Made by a program: the position numbers and the translations under genes. Shown piece by piece: positions 14,001 to 25,774 of a stretch of DNA of 64,000 nucleotides (the first letter of the stretch is position 1; each line of letters opens with the position of its first letter). Under the pieces are notes generated by a model. The model saw only the letters and a program-made list of their open reading frames with translations, did no database searches and was not told the origin of the DNA. The stretch comes from Dasyornis broadbenti (lineage: Eukaryota; Chordata; Aves; Passeriformes; Dasyornithidae): positions 3,843,674 through 3,907,673 of the forward strand of contig VZRN01006818.1 in NCBI GenBank assembly GCA_013397935.1. Direction: 5' to 3'.

Positions 14001-14599
14001 TCATCTTCTGTGTGACCTTTGCACATCTCATATTCAATAAAACAGAATTGTGCCTAATGCTCAGAGACCTCGCCACTGAACTCATACAATGTGAACGGCA
14101 AAGTTGCTCAAAATTATGATTATTCCTTCATGTACTTACTAGTAATTTCAGTTTAAAATTTGTATATTTGATACATGAATACCGACATACACTCTAACAA
14201 TTGTGCACTGACAACATTCTATCAGTGTGGTGTTGCTTTTACTATCCAATAAAACTGAAATACAGGCAGGTAAGAAGACTTCAGGGATCCTGGGACCTAA
14301 GAAGGTTGAGAAGTCATCACTCATGGCCCTATACAGTTACTCTGTAGATTTAAGAACCTGCTATTTATTTCTTCAGCTTCCTTCTAGTTACATTCTTCAT
14401 TCAACTCCAAATACATCAAGAAATGTGACTCTTCAAACTTTAGTTTCCCAGCATTATGAGAGTGATCAATTCATACCCTGGAGTTGAATTTATAATAGCT
14501 TTGAGAAAACATCTCTCGTGCACAGAATGTGTGACCCTATCCGTCAGACTAAGAAAAGCATGAAATAAAAACCAAAATAAAGGTGAAAAGGAAACTTAC
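8044..14599 (-). other. PTPRR: PTPRR intron between transmembrane and juxtamembrane exons (6,556 bp)
   Basis: Begins with GTAAGT and ends with TTTCTGTAG on the gene strand. Contains one old CR1 fragment (11247-11362) and a 13-A run near 10171. I see nothing else in it. Confidence 0.85.
11247..11362 (-). mobile_element. Old CR1 LINE short 3' fragment
   Basis: The block atcatggaattataggttca is followed by gattagtttgggtcacaagg, gacatctttcacaagtcagg and ttgctcaaag. It is a diverged minus-strand CR1 3' end of about 115 bases. Divergence from the usual motif is higher than in the other copies, suggesting greater age. Confidence 0.82.
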
Positions 14600-14710
14600 C
14601 ATTAAACAAGTCACTAGAATGACAAAGATGCTGAGAAATATGACCACTGCATAAAATCCTTCTTTGCTCCAGATTTTGTCAGCTTCATGCTGGTCTTGCA
14701 AAACATTTTT
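14600..14710 (-). CDS. PTPRR: PTPRR transmembrane exon (probable exon 5), 37 codons
   Basis: This exon encodes 37 residues beginning KNVLQDQHEADKIWSKEG, followed by a hydrophobic helix GFYAVVIFLSIFVILVTCLM that runs to the exon end. The helix finishes in the next exon, where RLKEK supplies the positive stop-transfer residues. The donor is ATG|GTAAGT, near consensus. The acceptor is odd: a good C/T tract is followed by GATTAAAAAAAG directly before AAAAATG. The exon is 111 nt with both ends phase 0. Its last codon is ATG; the human 412-residue cytosolic isoform, as I recall, begins at the equivalent Met, so this codon could serve as an internal start. A GC-rich block with promoter-like motifs lies immediately upstream in gene orientation (14750-15190). 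Confidence 0.96.
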
Positions 14711-14749
14711 CTTTTTTTAATCAATGAAACAGAAAGAGAAAGAGAAAAA

Positions 14750-15190
14750 TAAGTTATAGAGTGGCATGTGCAGATTAAATAGCTCTCGTTGGGCATTAAT
14801 CACCCTCCTCAGGTCTGTCAGCGTCGCCATTCCACAGCACATGGCGTGGCTTTGAACGCTGCTATTGGCAGCCCCTGCCCACGCCCAGGCCACGGAGCGG
14901 TGATACACGCCCTCGGTGGCTGCTGAGAGAATCCTCCAGCAGCTGGCTCAGGCTGGTTGAAGGTAAAGCGGACAAGAGCCAACGCCTTTCTTGGAAGCTA
15001 CCTGGCTCGTCAGGTCAAAGGGCTGTGCTCCCACGTGGGCTTTGGGAAGCACTCAGCCTTCCTCTTTCTTCCCAGTGCTTTTGTCCAGCGCCAGCAGCCG
15101 TGTGCCAGCCTTCCCGCTGTTTACACCTGACACAGAGCAAAGAGCAGGTGACTTGCTGGCTTGCCTTCGTGAGCCGGGAAGCCCTCACAC
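14750..15190 (-). promoter_or_regulatory. GC/CpG-rich block upstream of the transmembrane exon, candidate internal PTPRR promoter
   Basis: In an otherwise AT-rich, CpG-poor intron, about 18 CpG sites fall between 14816 and 15185 (counted by eye). On the gene strand there is a CCAAT box (14864-14868) and a TATTTAA (14775-14781), and the palindrome CCCACGTGGG, an E-box, lies at 15030-15039. Transcription starting about 30 bases past TATTTAA would enter the transmembrane exon directly, leaving its terminal ATG as the first in-frame start I can identify. Mammalian PTPRR is known to make shorter isoforms from internal promoters. The block could instead be an enhancer or simply GC-rich sequence; no transcript evidence is available here. 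Confidence 0.35.
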
Positions 15191-18186
15191 TGCCACCTCT
15201 AGATTACACACACATATGTAAAAAATATTGATTTGGCTAAAAATAATCTCATTATCTGTCTATCTATAATTCTGATTATGCTTAATCTCATTATCTTTGG
15301 CTTCCTGCTGCTAGAACGTTTCTGAAACAGCTGCGCACACTGAAATTTCCAGAACTCCTGGGGAACTCCTGGGGTTATGAAATAATAGTGGTTATAAAAG
15401 CATTTATTTTTGTCTTTATTGCAGCATTGGGACTTGGTTGGACTATTAAATTAACAGAATTTCACTATGTTTTCAAACAGAGATTTGGTAGTAGAAACAA
15501 AGTACATGTACCCTCAGTCTAACTGCAATATATTATTTAGAACAAAGTATGGTGGCTGATGTTTCTGGGACCATGGTTCTGTAGACATTGCTCTTCCAAT
15601 TTTCAGCTACTTGCTTTTATTTTCTTAATTGTATATTTTCAGAAGAGTTCTCAGACTGAGTAAAACCAACTTTCTAAAATTCTGGTTTCCACTGTAAATG
15701 TTGAAGATATTTGTGTTTCCCTCTTGCTGAAATTCCCTAATAACTTTAAATAAACCTCTTGTTTAACTACTGAGTTGTCTTCCCATCCCAATGTGGTCTT
15801 TTTTCCTCTCTGGGGATGTTGTGTAAGAGCACTGGCAGTTTATCACAGCAGAAAGGGTTCCTCCATTTAAAGCAGAGTCACTGCTCAGTGGGTCTGTGTA
15901 ACTGCAGGGACCCTCTAACATTTACATGGGTACATCAACCCCCAGCATCTGCTTAGCCATCAATTAGCCTGTTCTTTTGCACAGCTCATGTATCAAGCAA
16001 ACTTTGTCTTCCAAAAAGGCAAAGCCTCCCAAACCCAAGCCTCTTCAGCCTCCCAAGCACAGAAAGTCCTGATGACGATGAATTAATGTGGAAAATCTTC
16101 CCGAGGAGTGGGAGATCATGCCTTGAGGAAGAGGACAAGCTGATGAAAAATCTGCTGTGTGCTGGATCCCAGTATAGTTTTCACAGTACTCCTTTCAGCA
16201 CAGGATTGTGCCCTGCTTGTTTTGAAAAGGGTCAGGACAATGCAAGAAAATTCACAGATACAACTGCCAAAAATGCAAACATTTAGAGAGGAATTTGGTA
16301 GCATGGCTAATTTACAGAGACTTGCTTGCTTAAAGAAATGCATATGTGTAACTGGGAGTTTACTGCTTTAGAATTAAAAGCATAATAAAGAAGCATTTTC
16401 TTTGGAAGTAATAGTCCTGGGGACCAGAACGGAAATCCTTCAGCACAACTACAGAAACTAAGCATTATAAAATTAGTATATTTGTGAGTGTGTGTAATCA
16501 TGCAGTGTTTGATGGTCTCAGCTTTAAAACATTGCAGGTATTGACAGTGTAAAAAGGCTTATAAAGCATCAGTTTGATGTTTAATGAGCAACTTAAAACC
16601 CAGGGCTTTCAAAGAGAAGCTGGAAACCTTGCCAAATATTTCTGCAGAAATTGTTCCTAGATACATTTAAACACTGCTGCCACTGTAGTGGGGTGCAGCT
16701 CTCTGTGCAATCTGCTACGTCAGCACAGCAAAGTCATTCTGCTGTGCTCATGGCACAGAACCTGGGTCCCAGTGCTGGCTCAGAGCCCAAATCTGCAGCT
16801 GCTCCACATCCAAGACTGCTCCTGTTAGGCTCCATGGGAATCCCATGGTGACAGCAGCAGCTGCAGCTGTGGCCCATTAGCTATAAACTCAGTATTTGAC
16901 CCTGAGTGGGTTACCTGATGGCTTTCCGGTGTTTCATCTCTCTCAGGAGGAAATTTAGACAAAAAGCAGGAGCTAAAGAATTGGCTGAGCAAACCTTTTG
17001 TAAGTGAGTAAATGGAGTGGTTTAATACCTTTTCACTGAAAGGACAAATACACTAAAAAGTAAATGACGAGCTAATAGGATTTTTAGTCACAGTGGATGA
17101 GAGTCTTAAATAAACTTTAATTCATTAATGTCATAAAGCTTTTATAATATTTTATAACAGACTTCATACACAAAACTGAGAATGAAGAGAATAAGAGAAG
17201 AGAATGAATCTCCATGATGTCTGTCTAGTGCTATGTGTGCTCAGGATATGTCTTTCCCTTCTGTCTTTCTAACAATAATGTTCAAAGGATATTAACAAAT
17301 GTTGTAAAATGGGTAAAAAACATATACCACAACTCAAACTTACTTGACACACCATTTTGAAGCACTTTAGTAGTACCTTCACCTACTCAAGGAAATCTCT
17401 TTCCCAGAGAGAGAGTGGAGAGCAAAATCGTTGCTTAAGCTGCTTCCTAATGACAGAAGAAGTTGTGACCTCCATTAACTGAGTCATCTCACACCCACGA
17501 TGAGGAATTGCTTTTTGAAACGTCAGTGCTGTTCATTTAGAACTTTGTTCCCTTGTCTGGGAAACCTGATAAGAAGGATAGCAACTGCCATGTTCACTAC
17601 AAATTGCTGATGCCGAGGAGAAAAGCTGGCCATAGGAATGGCCAAGTGTTAGGCAAAAACGAGAGGATTCTTGTCCACAACCACAGGCAATGAGTCTCCT
17701 GCAGGGACATGTGCTGTGTTTCAACCAACTGACGTTACTCCACATTTTTCTCATTCAGTTGGAAACTTTTCCTGCCTCAGAATCCACCAAGACTTTCAGA
17801 TAGTTCAGATAGGCTGGAGGATATACTCAGACTAATTTGCAAAAATCCGGAGCTAATGAAGGTAGGGGAATATCAGAGCAGATGGAGTGACAAGGGAGTT
17901 GCAGTAGCTCAGGCAGCATCAGGTCCTAGAGCAAACAGGGAGGAAGGCATCACTTGCTAGTATTTCCATTCCCTGAGGAGTCTCCACAAGCATACGAGTT
18001 TTTCAAGCAGAATGAGCCAGGTTAATTCAAACTGTTTAAATTCACCATAATTCAAGGTGAGGAAGAAGCAAATGTATTCTTACAATGCCCTTCCATCACT
18101 AACCTTACTGAAAAGTGCCTGCACGCAAAGGTATCTGCTTTGCTCTGAACTGCAACAAATGTGGTTTTTCTAAATAATTTTATAGC

Positions 18187-18200
18187 TTTTTTTTTTTTTT
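18187..18200. repeat. Poly-T run (14)
   Basis: Fourteen consecutive T occur in the intron between the transmembrane and ectodomain exons. Confidence 0.8.
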
Positions 18201-20340
18201 AAAGACACTAAAAATATACTCTGGCTTTCCTGGTCTCATTACGGAGAAATAGTGGAGTATTTCTACAAGTAAATAAAATTGAGCAGCCAGCTTTTGATAA
18301 TAGCAAGAGACATATTGACCTGAAGTAGTCACTGTAAAATCTGTGACTGAAAGATCCTGCTGCGGTATCATGACCTGCCAGAAAAGGTAAATTTTCAGTG
18401 GAAAAATAGGTGAATTTGCAAACTGGGTCAGTTAACCCCCAATTAGTCCCCTGGGCTGAAACACTAATGAGAGCACAGCAAGCTGTAGTTCTGAGCTCAG
18501 AGGAAAGCTTACAGGGAGCTGGGAATAGAACTCAAGATCAAAAAGGGTTCATGGAAGTTCACACTGAATAGCTTTGTTTTTTCTGCTATTTTAACTATGT
18601 TAGCTAAGGCATGGAAAGGCTGCCAAGAAATTACTTCCACCCCCAGTGAAAACATGTAGGAATGTGTGTGACCCCTCAGGCTCACAGGACCCTAGATAAT
18701 AGCCTCTTAACCATGTCTCCCATGCCAAAGTCTCCCCAAAGGCTCTTCCTTAGGCATGTGTGATGAAGTGCTGTGATGCCACATCCACACTGGCAGCCTG
18801 CAGGGCTCCTGTTCCTCTTGGAAGGCTGCTCTGGGTGCAGCCGTGCAGGTGTTACATCGCACCTGCCTTGCCTGATCACAGGAGCATGTCCTTGTGCTCT
18901 GCTTTGTTCCCAGGTGCCTCCTTTGGTCCAGGCTGTTGGAATTTCTGAGATAACTGGGTTTGATCACTTGTGCTTACAGTGATTTACAGTTTCTGTATAC
19001 TTTAAGTGCATGATTGCTTTCTTTGATTTCTTCTCTAATATGTTAATATCACACACTTCAAAGGCAACCTCTTCATGCAAGGAGGCTGTAATGGTACATT
19101 TTGGGATTGCATAATTTTGGTATGAACTCTGGAAATTTCTCCTTCAGTGGCACATCTCCAGCTGGCCGTTAGCTTAACTCTCAAAACATAGTAACCATTA
19201 TTTTACTTATTGTAACTTCAGTTACTTTTGTCATTGAAAAGCACTTCAAGTTCTATTCTAGTAAGCTCTGAAATCCAGTAGTATTTTCTTTTTTACTCCA
19301 AGCACAATTGAAAGATATTAGGAAGCCAGGATTCCCACAATATAATAAAACAGACTGCCTAAGTCCTTGAATTTAGTCCTACCATCAAGCACCAATTTGG
19401 TACTTTGTTCTGGAGAAGTCTGTTCCTGACTATGGTACAGCCCATGGAGCAGAACTTGATCCAAAATACCACTTCAGACACAAACTTTAGACCACAATAA
19501 AAGAGCAAATGCAACAACTACAATAAGCCATTGGAAAAGCAAGGACATATGAAAGGTATTGACATTGTCCTGGATCCCTGAAATGGCAACAACTCCTTTA
19601 AATTTACACATTCCCACCGGTACATATCTCATTCTACACCAGGCAGTAAAGTACTCTAGTGGTTCCTACAGCAAAGACATACAGGGAAACTCTTCTTACA
19701 GCTATTGCAGAATAAGAAACTGGGATATAATTTTGAGACAGGCAATTTACTTGAAAATAGATCAACCAGTGATTGATGCATCAGCAGATGTGCAAGCAAA
19801 TTATTTCTGTAATGAATGGAAATGTAGTTCTAGGTGCTGACATCCACTGAGACTTTTGCTGTTTATGGTGTAGTATGGGCTGAGACTTTGAGCAGAGCAG
19901 TCTTCCATGGGGGTTTTCCTACATAATCTTGGTAAAATTTCTTTGGGCAGGCTAATCTCCCTCACTATTAACCATCTGGGGGTCTAGTTTACACTAAACC
20001 TTGTTAATAAGACTCAACCAAGCAATCTCAGGAGAGGTGTTTTACAGATGGGATGAACTGCCTGTCAAACATATCTCTTTTTGTTTACTGTAGAGAGAGA
20101 GCAAGCAGACTTTTAAGACTTAGGCAGCTCTTACTGAAACACAGCTGAAAAAGGACACAAATTCCAGCCCTAACACCTTTGTGTCAGCCACCCCCCTAGA
20201 AAGATGAGAATAATGCTTCCTTTGTGCACAGATACACTGGTAGTGCACATGCAATACTGATTGTGAAACATTCATACTTTTTGTAGAAGGGTGTACAATT
20301 CATTAGCTCATGATTTAATCAGGATTGATAGCTCAGGAGT

Positions 20341-20352
20341 ACACACACACAA
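20341..20352. repeat. Short AC repeat
   Basis: Six AC units occur in plain intronic sequence. Confidence 0.7.
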
Positions 20353-21456
20353 TGGATAAAATAATGTGTCAAAGCTATGCAGGCTTTGTATAACTGTACC
20401 TTGCTTCAAAGGTTTGCCTGTTTTGTTTTGGTTTGCTGTTACTTTGTTTGGAACAATGTATTCTTAGAGCAAATTGAGAGAAAATAAGTGGTTAGTAGCC
20501 GACCAAGTAAAGATTGCATGTTGCTGTCTTTTAGATGTTGTTTTCTGTGTAGTCGTACACATATAAACCATGTATTGAGATACAAAAGGAATACCAATTC
20601 CTGTAAAGTTGCATTATTTTTCAGGATCAGTGCCTTAGCTGTATAATATCCTATCAATTGAAACATTAAAATAATCTCTTGTATCTCCAACAGTATTAGA
20701 AGGAGTTAGAGGCTGCACAACTTTCATTTTAGTAATAATTTTCTAAATGATTATCTACATTTTTTCCAGAAAGAAAATACAAATATCTGAACACTCCAGA
20801 TTATTGATATATATCTAACTCAAGACGAGCTCTTGAGTTTAGTGCTTGGTTTTCTCCCAGCATCTCTTCATAGCTTGATGGCATTTCTGCATTCATCTAT
20901 TATTCATGTAAGTTCTTGCACCGTGTCTACCTGAAGTGGTTTTTGAACCGAAGTACTTGGAATAGATAATTGCATCTATCCCAAACATTAGACTCATGTG
21001 CTTCAAATACAAAGGAAATTCTGACCTAAAGGAAGCTTAGCTCATGTTTCTGATGGGTGATATAAAGACTTGATTTGGCATTTGGACACCACTGCTTTGC
21101 TTTATTTTGTATTAGAACAGCTAAAACTCGAGAATCTGAATTTTGATAGTGGCAGGTTGCTGTAGTAGAACATGATCGGGCCTTGTTTTTATATTTCATT
21201 TTTTTGAAACAAAGACATCTGGATTCTTAGAGTTAGAATACTTAAAATGAGCAAAACAATTTCTAGTCAGTAAAATACAGCTAAGCATAACAACCCAATG
21301 GCTCAAACAGCAGTCTCAAACATTGGATATAAAAGATATAGCTTTGGATATAAAAAAAATCCCAGGAACTTTTTACCCATAGAGAGAAACATAGCTCATC
21401 ATAGTATTTCATTTTTTTCCCACTTTTTTGGACATGGACATCTCTGCCAAATCTGG

Positions 21457-21490
21457 AGAATCTGGAGTTTCCACTGAAAATCCAGATTCT
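21457..21490. repeat. Near-perfect 34-nt hairpin
   Basis: AGAATCTGGA (21457-21466) pairs with TCCAGATTCT (21481-21490). Inside, after one G-A mismatch, TTTC pairs with GAAA around a CACT loop. That gives 14 pairs in a 15-position stem with a four-base loop. Confidence 0.85.
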
Positions 21491-21501
21491 TGATGAAATA
21501 A

Positions 21502-21523
21502 TTGAAGGGCTTAGGCCCTTCAA
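21502..21523. repeat. Perfect 9-bp stem hairpin, 4-nt loop
   Basis: TTGAAGGGC pairs with GCCCTTCAA around TTAG, only 11 bases after the preceding hairpin. Confidence 0.85.
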
Positions 21524-22167
21524 ACTGTATTCTGAGGGTCTTTGTATGTACGTAAGGGCTTCGGGTAAGACACTAAATAAAATGCAGTGTGATGTGGCCA
21601 TGTCTGTGAGCTCAGTGGCTTTTTTTCCTAAAGGCTTTTGCTTTTTTACCATTTTCTAGGCACAGTTTAAATGGTCAGCCCAGAGTTAGAGGTCCATCTC
21701 ACTGATAATGTCTCAGACAAGCTGTGGAGATGACAATGCAGTCTCTTCTTTGAAATGGATTTTTTTTCCCAAAAAAATGGATGAAGTCATACAAATAATA
21801 GCTACAAGGTTTTTTTTTCCCCTCTTTTTGGAGCAGGTAAAGAAAATAAATCTCTCACCAATCTTGAAAATAGAAAGAAGCATGGGTATAATGTACAGAT
21901 TCAGTTTTTCAAAATCATGTCAGACACAAGTTACATGGGTAGTAATGGTGACACCTAATATCTGCATTCTATTTATCTCTCCACTGAAATTGTTATACCT
22001 TCCAACTCCCAGTAACAGACCAGAATTCCTTATGTCCACTTGCTTTAAGGCATTTGGTGCATGGTTAGGATCTAAACTCTGATTTCAACGGTAACTCATC
22101 TGTGTGAGGAGGGCCTGGATGTTAAAGAGTAAACAGCCTAATAAAGCACTACTGGAGTAATTTGACA

Positions 22168-22292
22168 GGGCTAGCTGGATGGGGCTCTGAGCAGTCTGGT
22201 CTAGTGAAAGGTGCATCAGCCCATGGCAGAGGGGTTGGAACTAGATGGTTTTTAAAGTCCTTTCCAAGCCAGGCTATTCTAGGATTCTATGG
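22168..22292 (+). mobile_element. CR1 LINE short 3' fragment
   Basis: The plus-strand CR1 end includes gctggatggggctctgagca, ctggtctagtgaaagg, agaggggttggaactagatg and gattctatgg. It lies about 140 bases beyond the donor side of the 22429-22584 exon, so it sits just downstream of that exon, antisense to PTPRR. Confidence 0.9.
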
Positions 22293-22428
22293 TTGCCTTA
22301 TAGTAGTGATGCTATCTTAGCCTATGCATTTTCTGCTTCACGCTTGAGAACTTCACCCTGAAAACTACCAAGAATGTAACTGCCTAATGTGTATCAAAAT
22401 AATACAGGTTAGAAAATTGACAACCAAC

Positions 22429-22584
22429 CTCAGGGGAGACCTCTGTTATTCCAAACTGGGATAAACTCTGATGCAAAATGTTGATATTAAGGGAACGCAG
22501 CACTTCTTCAGATGGGAGCGCCTCAGAAATTCCTGGCTTCGTGTTCAGTGGGGACACAAACAGTTCTACACAGTTCTTCTTCCC
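22429..22584 (-). CDS. PTPRR: PTPRR ectodomain exon (probable exon 4), 52 codons
   Basis: This exon encodes 52 residues starting GKKNCVELFVSP and ending QFGITEVSPE, matching the membrane-proximal PTPRR ectodomain. The motif ALPSEEVLRSLNIN lies in the middle (residues 22-35). The acceptor is strong: a run of T followed by CCCTAG, then GGGAAG. The donor is GAG|GTTGGT, a weak match to the GTRAGT consensus. Both ends are phase 0 (156 nt), so skipping this exon would keep the frame. It joins the upstream exon as INRLI|GKKN and the downstream exon as SPE|KNV. One cysteine (residue 5) stands where I recall Ser in human, a possible bird-specific difference. It probably completes the beta strand-helix half of the ectodomain module begun by the previous exon. 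Confidence 0.95.
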
Positions 22585-25500
22585 CTAGGGAAAAAAAAAA
22601 AGCAAAATCATAGGAGGGGTCTGACATTAGATAATCTCTGCTGCCTGTAGATTGCAACTGTAATTCCAAAAACAAAAGCATGGAATATAAAGGTTGCAAC
22701 CTGCTCTGTGAGGAGAGCATACCTTTTCCCTGTCTCTGTAAATCCCAGCAGACTGTGGAAGAAAATGCAAATCCTGTACGTGGGCATGTGTGCTTTTTTT
22801 CAATCACTATTGACAAGGTAGACTTTTCCTGAGTCTAGTACCATTAAACCATCAATGTAACACGGTGGTGGGAGGAGCCATGAGATGGGGTCAACAGCAA
22901 TGGGCCAGCAGGGATTTTAGCAGATTGCTCATGTGAGCTGAGCTGAAATAGGAACTCTTGGCATAATGCTGTGATATTTGGACATTGCTTTCTAACCCCT
23001 TGTCAACACATTGCAGACACGTAACACAATAAAGTATAAAGTCCTTTTAGTTGACTGCAGTGCAACTTAATATGGTACAACAAAATTAAAGGACCAGGTA
23101 AGCTTTATAACACTTAATGGGTAACCTGAGAATGTCCACTCTCCTGTCTATTAATTTTTGCCCTGGTGTCTTTGATGCAGTCCTGGCAGCCTAAGAGGTC
23201 CTGTATTAGAAATGTCAGTGATGCTCACTCTGTTTCAAGGTAGCAAAAGGAAAGAGAGTTCTTCTGTTGTGATAGACTGGAACAGCACCCGAGACCAGTG
23301 CTCCAGACAGCTCTGATGTCCAAACAGGTTGTGGGAACCTTGGCTCCCCAGGGCTATGGCCAGCATAGCTGACACTGTGGGGTTCAGACCTGGGGTATTC
23401 CACACACATGAGGTAGGCATGGAACTGCTCCCTGCATTGCTGCCTGTGCAGGCAAGAACCTAACCAGTCTCATTATTTGCTATTCATCATTACGGGATGG
23501 GAGAGATGAGTTCAAACTGGGATAATCCTGATTTTTCCTGCCTCCTTCCCGTCACCTTGAATGTGCATTATTATCTCTACTGAAGTGAAGAAAAAGACAT
23601 CTTTTCCTATTCTTAAAATACCTTTGCATCAAATACCCTTTTCATAAAATACTTCTTGCATTCAAAATAGAGCTGCACAGAAAGGGCCTTTTTCAAACAT
23701 GTTTGCCCTAAATGTGCCCTCTGTGCTCTCACATGTGCTGTTTGTCCATCTGCTCAATAAGAATGGTAAGGACAGTGGCCACTGGTGGGACCTGAAGAAA
23801 CTGATTTGAGGCTGTGTTTCTACCCAGTCTCTGACATGGGTAGGTAACTGGTGCTGAGTGCAGGTTGCAGGCACCATGCAAGGCTTGGTGGGTACACAGC
23901 ATTCCCAGTGTTTTGTGCCTCCTCTGTTTAGGCATTCCTCTGCCCATTAAAGGACCATTATGGGAGGAGGATGCTCTGGAAAGGTCAGGGAGACATTGGA
24001 AATACCTGGTTAATATTTCCTGGCACACTATGTATTGTTAATGTAAGTGGTTAGCAGGCTCTCTGCTCTCCCTGTGCCCATCCACATCCTGGCTTCCAGA
24101 CTCCTGATCACTTCTGAGAGCTGCTTACTTCGGAGCGAGTCAGCTCACCTCACTTCAGTTGTCTAAACTACCTCCAAAAGCCAGCAGAGAGAGACTGACA
24201 TCTCTAGGGAATTATTTAATCCATCCTAATATAATCGGGATGGATTTCAATGCCTCTCCGCCTCCAGTTACCATCCTCTATATTGCATTTACAGGGAGCC
24301 TAGATGAGTATTGTGGACTACACTGAAACAAGGCAAGATGAATTTTGATGTGCTTTGCTTGCTTGCCAGCACTCTGGGTGAGAGGAACTGTCTCATGTTA
24401 GAAGGATGAAAAGTGGAAATAGTGTCTCCTAAGATGCATTTGTCTTTCTTCTGAATTCTGTGTGATTTTTAGAGCAAATAGGGCAAAAGTTTACTTGTTT
24501 TCTTATATCACTGAAATATTAACTCATAGAAGACCTTTCAGGTGTTGAGAAGACTAATTAAATAATAGTACTTACTGTATTCTGGGCTATATGCAAGTGC
24601 AAAATGGCATTACCTCTTCACTTAGATCACAAATGAGAGGAGAAAGCAAAAAGCAATGGAGCCAGAAGGAAAATAAACAGCAAATTTCTTCTGTTTATTT
24701 ACATAATTTCTAAAGAAAGCTGCTAGGTGACTCAGTATGTGTATGAAATATACATCTCAGACTCAAAAATATTTCTCATTTAATTGTGCCTTTCTCTGAA
24801 TATGTCTTTAAATCTTTCATTCTAGTCAATGCAGGGGGCAAAGGAAATTTAGTATCACTTATGAATGAGTGACATCCCTGAGGAACATGGAAAGTGCTGC
24901 AGTGCGTTCCTATTGATCTTTCTCGCTGTATTTTTTGTGAGATCCTTTCTCTCAGAGACATTATTTGAAGGAGTTTTATAATCCTTTTTGATGTATACAA
25001 TCCTATCAAGCTTTCAAGGCAGAAAATACTTTTATGCTGAACCTGTCAGTTTTCTTCCCTAATATTCAGCCTGCGTGTAGAATAAAATAACTCTTATTCC
25101 CTCTGCAAAGTGGATCGAAGGCCAGAAATACACACATGATGTCGGGTTTCTGGCTTCATGGTAAAACAGTCATAAAAAGACAACAGTGTTAAGTATGCAT
25201 ACACAGAAAACCATACAATGACTGTTGATTAAAAAAAGTCTTTTTTGCTAGAAGCAAATTTATTGCCATCTTTTGCCAATAGGATACCGTAGTCTACAAG
25301 ATCATTTCTAAGGACAGATTATTATAGCAGAATAACAAAGCATGAATATTAATATTGTGAGATTCTGTTTCATTTACTAATGGAAAGTCTGAGGATAAAT
25401 TGTGAAGATGCCTTTGAAAGGAAGAATCACGTGTATTTTCTGAGCAATAGTCAGCCTCTGAGAAACAAAACATGGTTAAGGTGTGGATGTGAAGAAGAAC

Positions 25501-25774
25501 TTCATAGGAATGAAAACTAAGGGATAAGCAATCTGCTTATGAATAGGACAAAAAAGAGATTTATCTGACTTAGCTGAGAATGGTTTCTTTTCAAAAGGAA
25601 ATTTAAATAATATTGTAATGGGGATCTATTTTTCTGTAGTGCAGCTGAAAAAATGGAATATTAAGTATTTTTCTGCCCTATTTAATTGCACTCTTCCATA
25701 GTGACAGGAAAATAAATTTAAGAGAATTTAAATAAACATGTACACTTTAATACACACAGTCTTATAGTACTCAC
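22585..25774 (-). other. PTPRR: PTPRR intron between the two ectodomain exons (3,190 bp)
   Basis: Begins with GTGAGT and ends with a T-run and CCCTAG. No repeat family was recognised; 23200-24200 is slightly GC-richer than its surroundings, but I see no gene in it. Confidence 0.85.

Larger units (their letters stand above)
14711..22428 (-). other. PTPRR: PTPRR intron between ectodomain and transmembrane exons (7,718 bp)
   Basis: Begins with the weak donor GTTGGT and ends with the A-rich acceptor TTAAAAAAAG. Contains the CpG-rich candidate promoter (14750-15190), the twin hairpins (21457-21523) and a CR1 piece (22168-22292). A moderately GC-rich stretch at 16690-16860 and another at 18750-18950 produce overlapping ORFs without gene-like features. 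Confidence 0.85.

Noticed and set aside
14717..14908. Minus-strand ORF directly before the transmembrane exon as an alternative coding first exon
   Set aside because: The frame meets a TAA just before the splice acceptor and I see no donor to join it to the next exon in frame, so it would be 5' untranslated at most.
18682..18982. Cluster of four overlapping ORFs on both strands
   Set aside because: A locally GC-richer stretch lowers stop frequency in several frames; no splice sites, motifs or recognisable protein.
21281..21652. 123-residue minus-strand ORF
   Set aside because: Length is near the upper range of chance, there is no known motif, and it crosses the twin hairpins without coding-like features.
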